Positions 40,701-47,751 of a stretch of 47,751 nt of DNA are shown here, piece after piece. The position numbers were made by a program, and so were the translations under genes. This stretch comes from an uncultured Gemmiger sp. (lineage in GTDB: Bacteria; Bacillota; Clostridia; Oscillospirales; Ruminococcaceae). Position 1 is the stretch's first letter. Each line of letters begins with the position of its first letter. The stretch spans positions 1 to 47,751 of the forward strand of contig CALWNO010000017.1 in NCBI GenBank assembly GCA_944382785.1, given 5' to 3'. Below the pieces are notes generated by a model. That model was given only the letters and a program-made list of their open reading frames with translations. It was not told the origin of the DNA and ran no database searches.

Positions 40701-41993
40701 TCACCCCTCCGCAGTGGTGTCCAGCACCTGGACCGGCGGAAAGTGGATGCGGCCCCAGCCCGCGGCCCATTCAGGCATGGACAGGTCGGCGTTGGTCACC
40801 TCAAAGGCGAACTCGGTCACCGGCTTGTCCAGGCAGACGGCCTGGGCCAGGGACCCGTCGAACACGTCGATATAGAAGAAGTACTGGCCCTCGCCCAGCA
40901 GGGAGGGGTCAAAGGTAAAGTCGGTGGTGTAGAGCTTGCCGGGCACGGCCGGGCCCAGGTCCACCGGGTGGGTGATGCCCACGGGGGTGGAGTCCCGGAA
41001 ATGGAGGTTCAGCTTCATGTTCACCCCGGAGAAGGGCTCCGCCACCCGCCAGGTGATGCGCACCCGCACCTTTTCCTTGTCCTCGAAGACGCTGGATTCC
41101 TTGTCCAGGAAGTCCAGGGTCTCCAGCCGCAGCCGCTTGCCGGCGCTGCCGGTCATGCGGGACACATGGGTCAGGTCGTAGTGGACCACGTTCACGTCGG
41201 TGGTCTCCATATACACGGCGATGGCCTGTTCCACGTCCCCGTCAAAGATGACCTTGCCCTTGTCCAGCACCACGCACCGGGTGCACAGCTGCCGGATGGT
41301 GGACATGTTGTGGCTGACATACAGGACCGTACGCCCCTCCTGCCCGGCCACGTCGGACATCTTGCCCAGGCATTTCTGCTGGAACTTCATATCGCCCACG
41401 GCCAGGACCTCGTCCATGACCATGATCTCACTGTCCAGGTGGGCGGCCACCGCAAAGGCCAGCTTGACGAACATGCCGCTGGAATACCGCTTCACCGGGG
41501 TGTCGATGAACTCCCCGCACTCGGAAAATTCGATGATCTGGTCCAGCTTGGCGTCCACCTCGGCCTTGGTCATGCCCAGAATGGCGCCGTTCATATAGAT
41601 GTTTTCCCGGCCGGTCATCTCGTTGTTGAAGCCGGTGCCCACTTCCAGCATGCTGGCCACCCGGCCCCGCAGCCGGATCTCCCCTTCGGTGGGGGCGGTG
41701 ATGCGGGAGAGGATCTTCAAAAGAGTGCTTTTGCCGGCGCCGTTGCGGCCGATGATGCCCAGGGCTTCCCCCTGGTAGACGGTCAGGTCCACCCCGTTCA
41801 GGGCCATGAAGGTCTGGCCGAAGAGGCGGCTGTCGGTGCCGATGACGGTGTTGGGGTCCTCCTTGCCGCGGACCCGGGCCCACCAGCTCTGGAGGTCGTG
41901 GGTGAGGGTACCGCCGCCGATCTGGCCCAGCTTGTACTGTTTTTTCAGGCCCGATACCTGAATGACCGGGCGCTTTTCGTTTGCCTGTGCCAT
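40701..41993 (-). CDS. Polysaccharide ABC exporter, ATP-binding subunit with C-terminal carbohydrate-binding domain (Wzt type)
   Basis: This 430-residue protein has an ATPase domain with Walker A GRNGAGKST at 82-90, signature YSSGM, Walker B IMVMDEVLAVGD and the switch SHNMSTI. This is the TagH/Wzt branch, which exports undecaprenyl-linked glycans. Residues 275-430 form an extra beta-rich domain (MKLNLHFRDSTPVG, VPGKLYTTDFTF, GEGQYFFYIDVFD) like the Wzt C-terminal domain, which in known systems recognises the modified end of the polymer. So the exported glycan probably carries a terminal mark. In the operon order the ulosonate genes follow, and a terminal ulosonic acid is one candidate for that mark. 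Confidence 0.88.
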   Translation of the reverse strand: MAQANEKRPVIQVSGLKKQYKLGQIGGGTLTHDLQSWWARVRGKEDPNTVIGTDSRLFGQTFMALNGVDLTVYQGEALGIIGRNGAGKSTLLKILSRITAPTEGEIRLRGRVASMLEVGTGFNNEMTGRENIYMNGAILGMTKAEVDAKLDQIIEFSECGEFIDTPVKRYSSGMFVKLAFAVAAHLDSEIMVMDEVLAVGDMKFQQKCLGKMSDVAGQEGRTVLYVSHNMSTIRQLCTRCVVLDKGKVIFDGDVEQAIAVYMETTDVNVVHYDLTHVSRMTGSAGKRLRLETLDFLDKESSVFEDKEKVRVRITWRVAEPFSGVNMKLNLHFRDSTPVGITHPVDLGPAVPGKLYTTDFTFDPSLLGEGQYFFYIDVFDGSLAQAVCLDKPVTEFAFEVTNADLSMPEWAAGWGRIHFPPVQVLDTTAEG

Positions 41994-42005
41994 TGGGTAT
42001 CCTCC

Positions 42006-42887
42006 TTACACGGTATCCATAAAGGTCTTTTCAATCCGGCTGAACAGGATGGTCCCCAAAGCCAGGGCCGCCAGGGTGAACACCACGCTGTATGCGAGTC
42101 CGCCCACACTCACGGTACCGGTGCCCAGGGTGGCCATGCGGAAGACCTCGATGGGGGCGGTCATGGGGTTGAGCATCATCAGCGCCCGCAGGCGGGGGCT
42201 CTCGCTCAGGCTGGACAGAGGGTACACCACCGGGGAGATGTACATCCACAGCTGCACGCCGAAGCCCACGGCGATGGCCAGGTCCCGGTATTTGGTGGTC
42301 AGGCTGGACACGATGATGCCCACGCCCAGGCCCAGCAGCATGACTTCCACGATGACCAGAGGCAGGGCGATGAGCCAGGGGGTCAGGTGCATCTCGGCCC
42401 CGGTGAGGGCAAAGCCCACCCAGAACAGGGCATACATGATGAACTGGATGAAGAAATTGATGAGGCTGGTCAGTGCCTGGCTGATGGGGGTGGTCAGGCG
42501 TGGAAAGTACACCTTGCCGAACACCTGGCTGTTGGCCACAAAGGTGTTGGCGGTGTTGTTGATACAGCTGGAGAAGAAGGTCCACACCGTGTTGCCCGCC
42601 ATGTAGAAAAGGAAGGAGGGGGAGCCGTCGGTGGAAAGACCCGCCAGCCCGCCGAAGACCACGTTGAACAGCACGGTGGTGATCAGGGGGTTGAGGATGA
42701 TCCAGGCCGGGCCCAGCACGGTCTGCTTATACAATACGGTAAAGTTGCGCTTGACGAACATGAGAGTCAGGTCGCGGTAGCGCCAGAGTTCGGCCAGGTC
42801 GATATCGAACCAGCCGGTCCGGGGGCGTATAATGGTGGTCCAGTCTTCCTCCGGGGTGGCCGGGGACTGGGGACGATAGTCAGCCAT
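42006..42887 (-). CDS. Polysaccharide ABC exporter, permease subunit (Wzm / TagG type)
   Basis: This 293-residue permease has six membrane segments and the ABC-2 exporter pattern: RYRDLTLMFVKRNFTVLYKQTVLGPAW near the N-terminus, GKVYFPRLTTPIS after segment 2, and a closing segment ending FSRIEKTFMDTV. It works with the adjacent ATPase to move a lipid-linked glycan out of the cell. It is the first gene of the minus-strand glycan operon; a TTGTAT-17-TAGAAT promoter lies 71-99 bases upstream. I chose the ATG at 42887 (MADYRP), since longer frames run into the promoter. AAGGA lies upstream. Confidence 0.88.
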   Translation of the reverse strand: MADYRPQSPATPEEDWTTIIRPRTGWFDIDLAELWRYRDLTLMFVKRNFTVLYKQTVLGPAWIILNPLITTVLFNVVFGGLAGLSTDGSPSFLFYMAGNTVWTFFSSCINNTANTFVANSQVFGKVYFPRLTTPISQALTSLINFFIQFIMYALFWVGFALTGAEMHLTPWLIALPLVIVEVMLLGLGVGIIVSSLTTKYRDLAIAVGFGVQLWMYISPVVYPLSSLSESPRLRALMMLNPMTAPIEVFRMATLGTGTVSVGGLAYSVVFTLAALALGTILFSRIEKTFMDTV

Positions 42888-42957
42888 AGAAATGTATCCT
42901 TCCTGTCGGGGGCGGCTTATATTGGTAAAAGAGTACAGTCCGCCAATCATAGTGTTT

Positions 42958-42986
42958 ATTCTACCATGTTTGGCCGTAAAATACAA
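42958..42986 (-). promoter_or_regulatory. Promoter of the surface-glycan operon
   Basis: On the minus strand TTGTAT (42986-42981) is followed after 17 bases by TAGAAT (42963-42958). Confidence 0.65.
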
Positions 42987-43030
42987 TCGCCGCCCCGGGC
43001 GCGGGCAGAAAGCCCGGCGGGGCGGCGCGG

Positions 43031-43059
43031 TTGTCAGGGCGGGGAAAAACCGGTATACT
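43031..43059 (+). promoter_or_regulatory. Promoter of the PNPOx-fold gene
   Basis: TTGTCA (43031-43036) and TATACT (43054-43059) are exactly 17 bases apart, 45 bases before the start codon. Confidence 0.75.
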
Positions 43060-43103
43060 GGGAAATGGAACCGGGGCCCGCCCCGGGGAGAGGAGTTTTC
43101 AAG

Positions 43104-43574
43104 ATGCGCAGAAAAGACCGTGAAGTGACGGATTTTGCCAGGATGGTTTCGATTTTGCAGGACTGCGACTGCTGCCGCTTAGGGTTGGTGGAGGACGGGG
43201 AAGCCTACATTGTGCCGCTGAACTTCGGCTATGACGCCGACGGAGACACCCTGACCCTGTATTTCCACAGTGCCGCCCAGGGGCGCAAGCTGGACCTGTT
43301 GCCCACCCAGAAGCGGGTGGCCTTTGAGGCGGACACCGGCCACAAGCTGGTGGCGGGTCCCGAAGCCTGCGACTACACCTGCCTGTACAGCTGTGTCATG
43401 GGCAAGGGCGAGCTGACCCTGCTCACCGACGACACCGACCGCCGCCATGCCCTGGAACGGGTCATGGCCCACTACACCGGCCGGGAAGGCTGGGAGTATA
43501 TGCCTCAGTATTACAATCACATGGCCATGCTGCGCCTGACGGTGCAGGAGTGGAGCTGCAAGGTGCATGACTGA
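43104..43574 (+). CDS. Pyridoxamine 5'-phosphate oxidase-fold flavoprotein (NimA-like)
   Basis: This 156-residue protein has the split-barrel FMN-binding fold of the PNPOx/NimA family. It begins with a helix (RKDREVTDFARMVSILQ), then CRLGLVEDGEAYIVPLNFGYD near residues 24-44 and LYFHSAAQGRKLDLL near 52-66, which contains the usual histidine and lysine. Members reduce nitro compounds or bind FMN or haem; resistance to 5-nitroimidazoles is known only for some. The gene is single, divergent from the glycan operon, with its own promoter and AGAGGAG before the ATG. The specific role is unknown. Confidence 0.8.
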   Translation: MRRKDREVTDFARMVSILQDCDCCRLGLVEDGEAYIVPLNFGYDADGDTLTLYFHSAAQGRKLDLLPTQKRVAFEADTGHKLVAGPEACDYTCLYSCVMGKGELTLLTDDTDRRHALERVMAHYTGREGWEYMPQYYNHMAMLRLTVQEWSCKVHD

Positions 43575-43598
43575 GGGTGACGGCTGCCTACCGTTGGG

Positions 43599-43797
43599 TC
43601 CTTCCTTTTTGTCACCAAAAAGGAAGCGAAAAAGTGCCACCGTTTCGAGGCGGTGGACGCCGACCAGGGCTGCGGCTTTTTGCCTGAGCAGCTATGCTGC
43701 GAAATCGTGCGCAGCACGATGCAAAAAACAACGCGCAGCGTTGATTCCTCTATTGCCCGGCCGCGCACAGCGGCCAATGGTTGGGTGAGTAACCTTT
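43599..43797. repeat. Dispersed intergenic repeat, copy 2
   Basis: The blocks match those at 26613-26754: hairpin CTTCCTTTTTG / CAAAAAGGAAG (43601-43626), then hairpin CCACCG / CGGTGG (43637-43656), then CAACGCGCAGCGTTG (43729-43743) and GGCCGCGCACAGCGGCC. Stems are kept while their sequence changes (CCGCCG/CGGCGG in copy 1), which suggests a folded RNA or DNA element. This copy is about 57 bases longer in its middle. It fills the 43575-43911 gap, which otherwise has only the terminator below. Confidence 0.7.
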
Positions 43798-43886
43798 CTC
43801 CATTAGGATGCGGCCACCTCACGACGGCCTTCTCACCGGCTGGGGCCGGTGAGCAAGGAATGGATTAAAATACTGCTCCCGGAAAG

Positions 43887-43905
43887 CTCCCCTTCCCCAG
43901 GGGAG
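43887..43905 (-). terminator. Hairpin after the GH10-like gene
   Basis: CTCCCCT (43887-43893) pairs with AGGGGAG (43899-43905), and CTTTCC follows on the minus strand. It may serve as terminator or belong to the repeat. Confidence 0.55.
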
Positions 43906-43911
43906 TCCTTT

Positions 43912-45171
43912 TTATCGTTCCCGCAATGCCTCCACCTCCTGGGCCGCCAGGGTGGGCCAGAGGGTGTTGTTAAACAAGGAATCATACCGGTACAGCCCGA
44001 TGCCCTGCCCGCCCCGGCGGGCCAGCTCGTCGGCCTGGGCGGCCAGGGCCCCGCCGGACTGCCACTCGGTGCCGGGACCGGAGCGGTCGCCCCCGTCCCC
44101 TTCCCCGATGCGGTAGGCACCCAGCCCGAAATACAGGGCCACCTCCTCCCGCCGTTCCAGGGCCAGCCACTGGGAGGCCAGCGCTGTCAGGCTGTGGGAG
44201 GCATCCCCGTCTTTCTTGTAGTCCAGCCCCCAATACAGCTGGGGCATGAGGTAATCCACGAACCCGGCTTCCCGCAGCCAGCGGGCGGCGTCGCTGTACT
44301 GGCTGTTGTAGTTGCTGCCCGGGTCCCCCTGGGGAGCAATGCCGAACCGCACCCCGTATTCGTGGGCCGTCTGGTAACACAGGGAGACCAGGGCATCCAC
44401 ATTCTCCCGCCGCCAGTCCTCCAGGGAGAGAGTTCCCCCGTCCTCGCAATAGGCGGCGTAGTCGTCGGCGTCAAAGTCGGGGGCGGTGGTGGGATAGAAA
44501 TAATCGTCAAAGTGCACACCATCGATGTCGTAATTTTGGCAAAGTTCCTCAATGCCTGCGGCGATATAGGCCCGCACCTCCGGGTCTGCCGGGTCCAGAT
44601 ACAGCCCGTCATTCACGGATTTGACCCAGTCCGGGTGGGTGTTGGCGGGGCTGGTGTCGGCCAGGGCGGAGGGCGTTCCCCCGCTTTGCAGGCGGTAGGG
44701 GTTGATCCAGGCTTCCAGTTTCAGGCCCCGGTCATGGGCGGCCTGCACCAGCACCGCCAGGGGGTCAAAGCCCGGGTCCTGGCCCTGGGTACCGGTACAC
44801 AGATGGCTGAAGGGATACAGGTCGCTGGGGTAGAGCGCATCCCCGAAAGGCCGCACATGGGCCAGCACCACATTGGCCCCCATGGCCGCGATATTGTCCA
44901 GCATCTCCCCCACATCGGCGGCAAAGGCGACTTCGGAGGAAAAGTCCACTTCCTGCCATTCCAGATAGGACACCCATACAGCCCGGTATTCGGTGGGTTC
45001 GGCATCCGGGGCGGGGCTGGCCGCGGGAGTGGGCGTCGGGGCCGGTGCGGCGGTTTCGGGGGTGGATACGGGCGCGGGCAGGCTGCCCAAAGGCAGGGCA
45101 GGCAGCACCAGCATCAGACAAAACAGCGCCGCCGCGCCCAGAATCGCCGCCCCTCGTGTTCCCCGGTTCAT
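43912..45171 (-). CDS. Secreted GH10-like (GHL10, DUF187) glycoside hydrolase
   Basis: This 419-residue protein has a signal peptide or signal anchor (residues 9-31) followed by a Pro/Ala/Thr linker of about 30 residues, so it works outside the cell. The catalytic domain begins EYRAVWVSYLEWQEVDFSS and contains LAHVRPFGDALYPS, EAWINPYRL, DGVHFDDYFYP and MPQLYWGLDYKK, all typical of the GHL10/DUF187 family of TIM-barrel hydrolases. These proteins are thought to cut peptidoglycan or surface polysaccharide. The acidic residues in HFDDY are likely part of the active site. I chose the ATG at 45171, with GGGAGGGG upstream; the longer frame upstream is unsupported. The glycan target is unknown. Confidence 0.85.
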   Translation of the reverse strand: MNRGTRGAAILGAAALFCLMLVLPALPLGSLPAPVSTPETAAPAPTPTPAASPAPDAEPTEYRAVWVSYLEWQEVDFSSEVAFAADVGEMLDNIAAMGANVVLAHVRPFGDALYPSDLYPFSHLCTGTQGQDPGFDPLAVLVQAAHDRGLKLEAWINPYRLQSGGTPSALADTSPANTHPDWVKSVNDGLYLDPADPEVRAYIAAGIEELCQNYDIDGVHFDDYFYPTTAPDFDADDYAAYCEDGGTLSLEDWRRENVDALVSLCYQTAHEYGVRFGIAPQGDPGSNYNSQYSDAARWLREAGFVDYLMPQLYWGLDYKKDGDASHSLTALASQWLALERREEVALYFGLGAYRIGEGDGGDRSGPGTEWQSGGALAAQADELARRGGQGIGLYRYDSLFNNTLWPTLAAQEVEALRER

Positions 45172-45240
45172 GCACACCCCTCCCTTTGTTTTGCACCTGG
45201 TACAAGGTATGCACGTCCCACAAAAACTTGCCCGCCTGCC

Positions 45241-45269
45241 TTGGCAAACGGCCAAAAATCTGCTATACT
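45241..45269 (+). promoter_or_regulatory. tRNA promoter
   Basis: TTGGCA (45241-45246) and TATACT (45264-45269) are exactly 17 bases apart, 22 bases before the tRNA. Confidence 0.72.
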
Positions 45270-45291
45270 AAATCAGTTATCCCGTTTTTAC

Positions 45292-45368
45292 GGGCCATTA
45301 GCTCAGTTGGTCAGAGCTGGCGGCTCATAACCGCTTGGTCCCGGGTTCAAGTCCTGGATGGCCCACCA
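45292..45368 (+). tRNA. tRNA with anticodon CAT, most like tRNA-Ile2 (lysidine type)
   Basis: The 77-base cloverleaf is complete with encoded CCA. The acceptor stem GGGCCAT pairs with ATGGCCC, the D arm is GCTC/GAGC, the anticodon arm is GGCGG-CTCATAA-CCGCT and the T arm is CCGGG-TTCAAGT-CCTGG. Anticodon CAT could read Met or, when modified to lysidine, Ile AUA. The blocks CGGCTCATAACCG and TTGGTC resemble known tRNA-Ile(CAU) genes, so I favour Ile2 over elongator Met. Confidence 0.93.
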
Positions 45369-45376
45369 TAGAAAAA

Positions 45377-45404
45377 GCCCCCGCCACAGCGGGGGCATTT
45401 TTTT
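45377..45404 (+). terminator. Terminator after the tRNA
   Basis: GCCCCCGC (45377-45384) pairs with GCGGGGGC (45389-45396), followed by ATTTTTTT. Confidence 0.9.
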
Positions 45405-45411
45405 AATAAAA

Positions 45412-45511
45412 GGGCCATCCAGGACTTGAAAGCCCGACGGCGCAAGCCGGAAAAAACAGTCCTGCGGACTGTTTTTTAGGGCGTGGGTGGCTCGGTCCCT
45501 GGATGGCCCAC
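45412..45511. repeat. tRNA 3'-end-derived inverted repeat element
   Basis: GGGCCATCCAGGACTTGAA (45412-45430) is the exact reverse complement of tRNA bases 45346-45364. CCTGGATGGCCCAC (45498-45511) is a direct copy of 45353-45366. The two copies form 12-base inverted arms around a centre that holds a perfect 12-base hairpin (AAAAAACAGTCC, 45451-45462, with 45466-45477). It is either a remnant of an element that integrated at the tRNA or a tRNA-derived repeat. Confidence 0.7.
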
Positions 45512-45512
45512 A

Positions 45513-45544
45513 AAAAAGAGAGTCCCTGCGGGGACGCTCTTTTT
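45513..45544. terminator. Bidirectional terminator before the surface-protein gene end
   Basis: A GAGAGTCCC / GGGACGCTC stem with loop TGCG is bordered by A and T tracts on both sides, so it can end the minus-strand surface gene. Confidence 0.8.
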
Positions 45545-45570
45545 CATGTTTCTGCGGGAATACCGACCGT

Positions 45571-46926
45571 TCAGTCCTGTCTGCGCTTGGCCCAGGTGGC
45601 AACGCCCAGGGTCAGGCACGCAGCAGCAAGCACCACGGTCCACAGCACCGGGTTGCTTGTATCCCCGGTGGGCGGGGCTCTGACCGCGCCCGCAGCGGCG
45701 GCACTGCTGTTGCTGCCCGGGGTGTAGGTACCCTTCACATTACCGTAGCCGGACAGCTGCTTGACCGATTCCAGATAGCCGCAGTTGTCGCAGCGGTAGC
45801 CGTTGTCGGTGGCGGTCCAGTTGTGGGTGCCGCAGGCCGGGCAGGTGTAGTAGGTGGTGGTATCCACCGGGGCCGTGGTGGCCGGGGCAGGGGTAGCCGT
45901 GGTCTGCGGCGCGATCTTGCTCCAGCCGATCACCACGGGGGAAAGGCCCTTCAGGGTGACCTGCAGGCCGCTGTCGGTCTTGGTGACCCCGGGGGTCTCG
46001 GTCTGACCGGCGATGGTGCCCAGACGGGCGGAGGTTTCGGTAAACATATGCACCACCCGGAAGTTGTGGGTATCCTTGCCGGTGCCTTGGGGATAGGGCA
46101 GGGTCACGGTGATGCCCTCGGCGGGGAAGCTGGCTTCGGTGGCTTCGACCCAGGTTTTCCCATCGTCCAGAGAGTACTGCAGCTTCACATCATAGAAAGC
46201 GGTGTTTTCCGCCGTGAAGGCCGCATCCTGCACCAGGACCCGGGCAAGTTCGGCCCGGACTTTTTCGGCGGTATCAAAGGCGGTGCCCGAAATCCCGGCG
46301 GAGATACCCGGGGTGACGGTCAAACTGGTATCCACAAGGGGGTCGTCTGTGGCGACAACGGTGAAGCTGCCGGGGATCGATATTTCCACATCATGGGAAG
46401 CGGTAACAACGATGTTTTCACTGTATGTTCCCACAGGCAGTCCGGCCTTGGACTGCACCGTGAAGGTGGCCGTGCCATGCACAGGCAGGTCTGTGGCCGA
46501 GAGGGTCCCCACCTCAAAATTGGCGGTGGAGGCGGGCTGATCCAGGGTCAGGGGCTGGTTGCCGGTGTTGGTGACGGTCACCGTAACAGCTTCAGGCTGC
46601 GTATAGCCGGGGAGGACGCTGCCAAAGCTGAGAGCAGCGGTATCGGCGGAAATGGTGTAACTGGGTTTAACGCCGATGGTCAGCGTATATTCCCGGCTGG
46701 TGCTTCCGGCGCTGTTTTCAGCCGTTACGGTGAAGGTAGAAGAACCCGCTGTGGTGGGGGTACCGGTGATTGTGCCGTCACTGTTCAGGGCCAGACCGAC
46801 GGGCAGGGTGCCGCTGACGGTCCAGGTAATGGGGGCATCGCCGGTGGCGGTAAGGGTCTGGCTGTATGCAGTACCCACCTCGCCGTCAGGCAGGCTTTCG
46901 GTAGTGATGGTGGGGGCAATTTTCAC
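45571..46926 (-). pseudogene. Cell-surface protein, C-terminal part after a frameshift (Ig-like domains, zinc ribbon, PPTGD anchor)
   Basis: This frame of about 451 codons continues the surface protein whose N-terminal part lies at 46886-47751. It opens with a He_PIG-type Ig-like domain (LPDGEVGTAYSQTLTATGD), then an ASPM-like domain (LSFGSVLPGYTQPEAVTVTV), a region with DVKLQYSLDDGKTWVEA, and a zinc ribbon YYTCPACGTHNW...YRCDNCGYLE with two CxxC pairs. It ends with PPTGD, a hydrophobic segment (WTVVLAAACLTLGVATW) and KRRQD, a sortase-type anchor variant. The GTG at 46926 is not a natural start: the same sequence reads on from the upstream frame if one base near 46942 is removed. The break may be a real mutation, phase variation or an assembly error. 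Confidence 0.72.
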
Positions 46927-47751
46927 CGTACCGCTGCCGGTCCAGCTTGCCGCCGCTCTCCACCGTGATGGTGTTGCCGTTCATATCCAGAGAGGAACTT
47001 TCCGGGATAGTCAGGGTTTCACCCTGGTCAATGGTGAGGCTCTCGTCCAGGGTCACATCACCGTAGACGGTGCCTTCTGCGCCGTTCCAGACGATGCCGC
47101 CGGTGCTGCCGGTACTGCCAATATTGACATTCGGGTTAACGCTGACACCACTTGCACTGATCCCGCCGGTTCTGGCGTCTACAATGGCATTATCGGTGAC
47201 GGTCAGGCTGGTGGTGGCGCTGGTAGCCTCATATGCTCCCACACAAAACTTTATTCCATCACGGTCCGTGCCACCGCTGGCGCTCAGACTGCCGCCATTG
47301 ACGGCAAGGGAGAGCCGCGGGGAGCTGGTGGCGTCACTACCGGACTGTACACAGACGCCAGCGGAGTCAACAAAGGAGGAACTACTGCTTGCCACGACAG
47401 ACGCATTGTTGATGGTAAGGGAGGCATTGCCTGTTCCGCTTTTGACATATATTCCGTAAGAAGAACCAGATACTTCCAGACTGCCGTCATTGCCGCTATT
47501 TTGGATGAGAAGGGAGGCATTTGTGCCTACTGTCCCTCCTTGTTGTGCCTCCACATAAATTCCATAGGAGCCTGTGATGGTATTCGTACCAATCAGCTCT
47601 ATGGTCAGGGAGACCGGTTTCTCACTATAGCACAAAGCATAGATCCCGGCACCTTTAGAAACTGAACTATCGCTGCTTCCTGTGATCGTCGCCTCGTTCA
47701 GCGTCAGGGTGGCGGTGTTTGGGTTGTATCTGACAGTCCAATCATTAGAAT
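46886..47751 (-). pseudogene. Cell-surface protein, N-terminal part before the frameshift (cut by window edge)
   Basis: The frame is open to the right edge of the window and reads a repetitive beta-helix-like sequence: NDWTVRYNPNTATLTLNEA, then alternating runs such as SLTIELIGTNTITGSYGIYV and ASLTINNASVV, and ends TLTIPESSSLDMNGNTITVE. Such Thr/Ser/Asn/Gly-rich repeats are typical of large adhesin-like or carbohydrate-binding surface proteins of gut Firmicutes. After ESGGKL the frame leaves the expected path and stops 17 codons later; shifting by one base near 46942 joins it to TGSGTVKIAPTITTES in the other frame. The start, signal peptide and promoter are beyond the window. Confidence 0.7.

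Noticed and set aside
40692-43574. A 960-codon plus-strand frame
   Set aside because: It is antisense to wzt and wzm; only its end (43104-43574) is a real gene with its own ribosome site and promoter.
45303-45602. A small minus-strand frame with the peptide DLNPGPSGYEPPALTN
   Set aside because: This is the well-known false protein produced by translating a tRNA gene in reverse.

Overview
The window is GC-rich DNA with strong Shine-Dalgarno sites, T-box and ARG-box regulation, lipobox-type lipoproteins and a PPTGD-type wall-anchor tail. This points to an anaerobic gut clostridium of the Faecalibacterium / Gemmiger / Subdoligranulum type. That placement is inferred from gene content and protein style, not from a marker gene.

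Layout. (1) 1-4884: a phosphate-response locus: a divergent phosphate-binding lipoprotein (cut by the left edge), a Na+/phosphate cotransporter with PhoU domains, and a PhoB/PhoR two-component pair. Both divergent promoters carry three TTTTAC-like hexamers at 11-base spacing, at the same distance from the -10. (2) 4898-10200: RidA, a ZIP metal transporter, and a two-gene unit of an unknown protein and a GH2 beta-galactosidase. (3) 10217-18949: a molybdenum neighbourhood. It holds a three-subunit xanthine-dehydrogenase-type hydroxylase, a divergent FecCD-type ABC importer ending in a ModE-like regulator, and then a small membrane protein, an XRE regulator and an NTPase-MobA fusion. (4) 18961-21996: GtrA protein, DAHP synthase with a palindrome inside its promoter, YbaK deacylase and RsuA-type pseudouridine synthase. 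(5) 22064-26509: an acyl-CoA dehydratase activase and its partner as two adjacent genes. (6) 26510-31497: a dispersed repeat, two small membrane-anchored proteins, a T-box leader before a CstA-like transporter, and argF behind paired ARG boxes. (7) 31514-42986: a ten-gene surface-glycan operon on the minus strand (Wzm/Wzt ABC exporter, sialyltransferase-like enzyme, KdsB, an HMGL-type aldolase fused to an unknown domain, KdsC, a DUF2142 membrane protein, GT4, GT2, DUF2304), followed by a separately promoted 96-residue gene. (8) 43031-47751: a PNPOx-fold protein, a second repeat copy, a GH10-like secreted hydrolase, a tRNA with anticodon CAT flanked by inverted and direct copies of its own 3' end, and a frameshifted surface protein cut by the right edge.

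The most interesting system is the glycan operon. It encodes the activation (KdsB) and phosphatase (KdsC) steps of a 3-deoxy-ulosonic acid pathway in what looks like a Gram-positive. In place of the PEP-dependent KdsA or NeuB synthase it has a pyruvate-aldolase-type enzyme. A 3-deoxy-2-ulosonate is chemically a 4-hydroxy-2-oxo acid, so this aldolase could supply the carbon-carbon bond step. The molybdenum block is a second coherent system: importer, regulator with candidate operator, cofactor nucleotidyltransferase fusion and target enzyme side by side.
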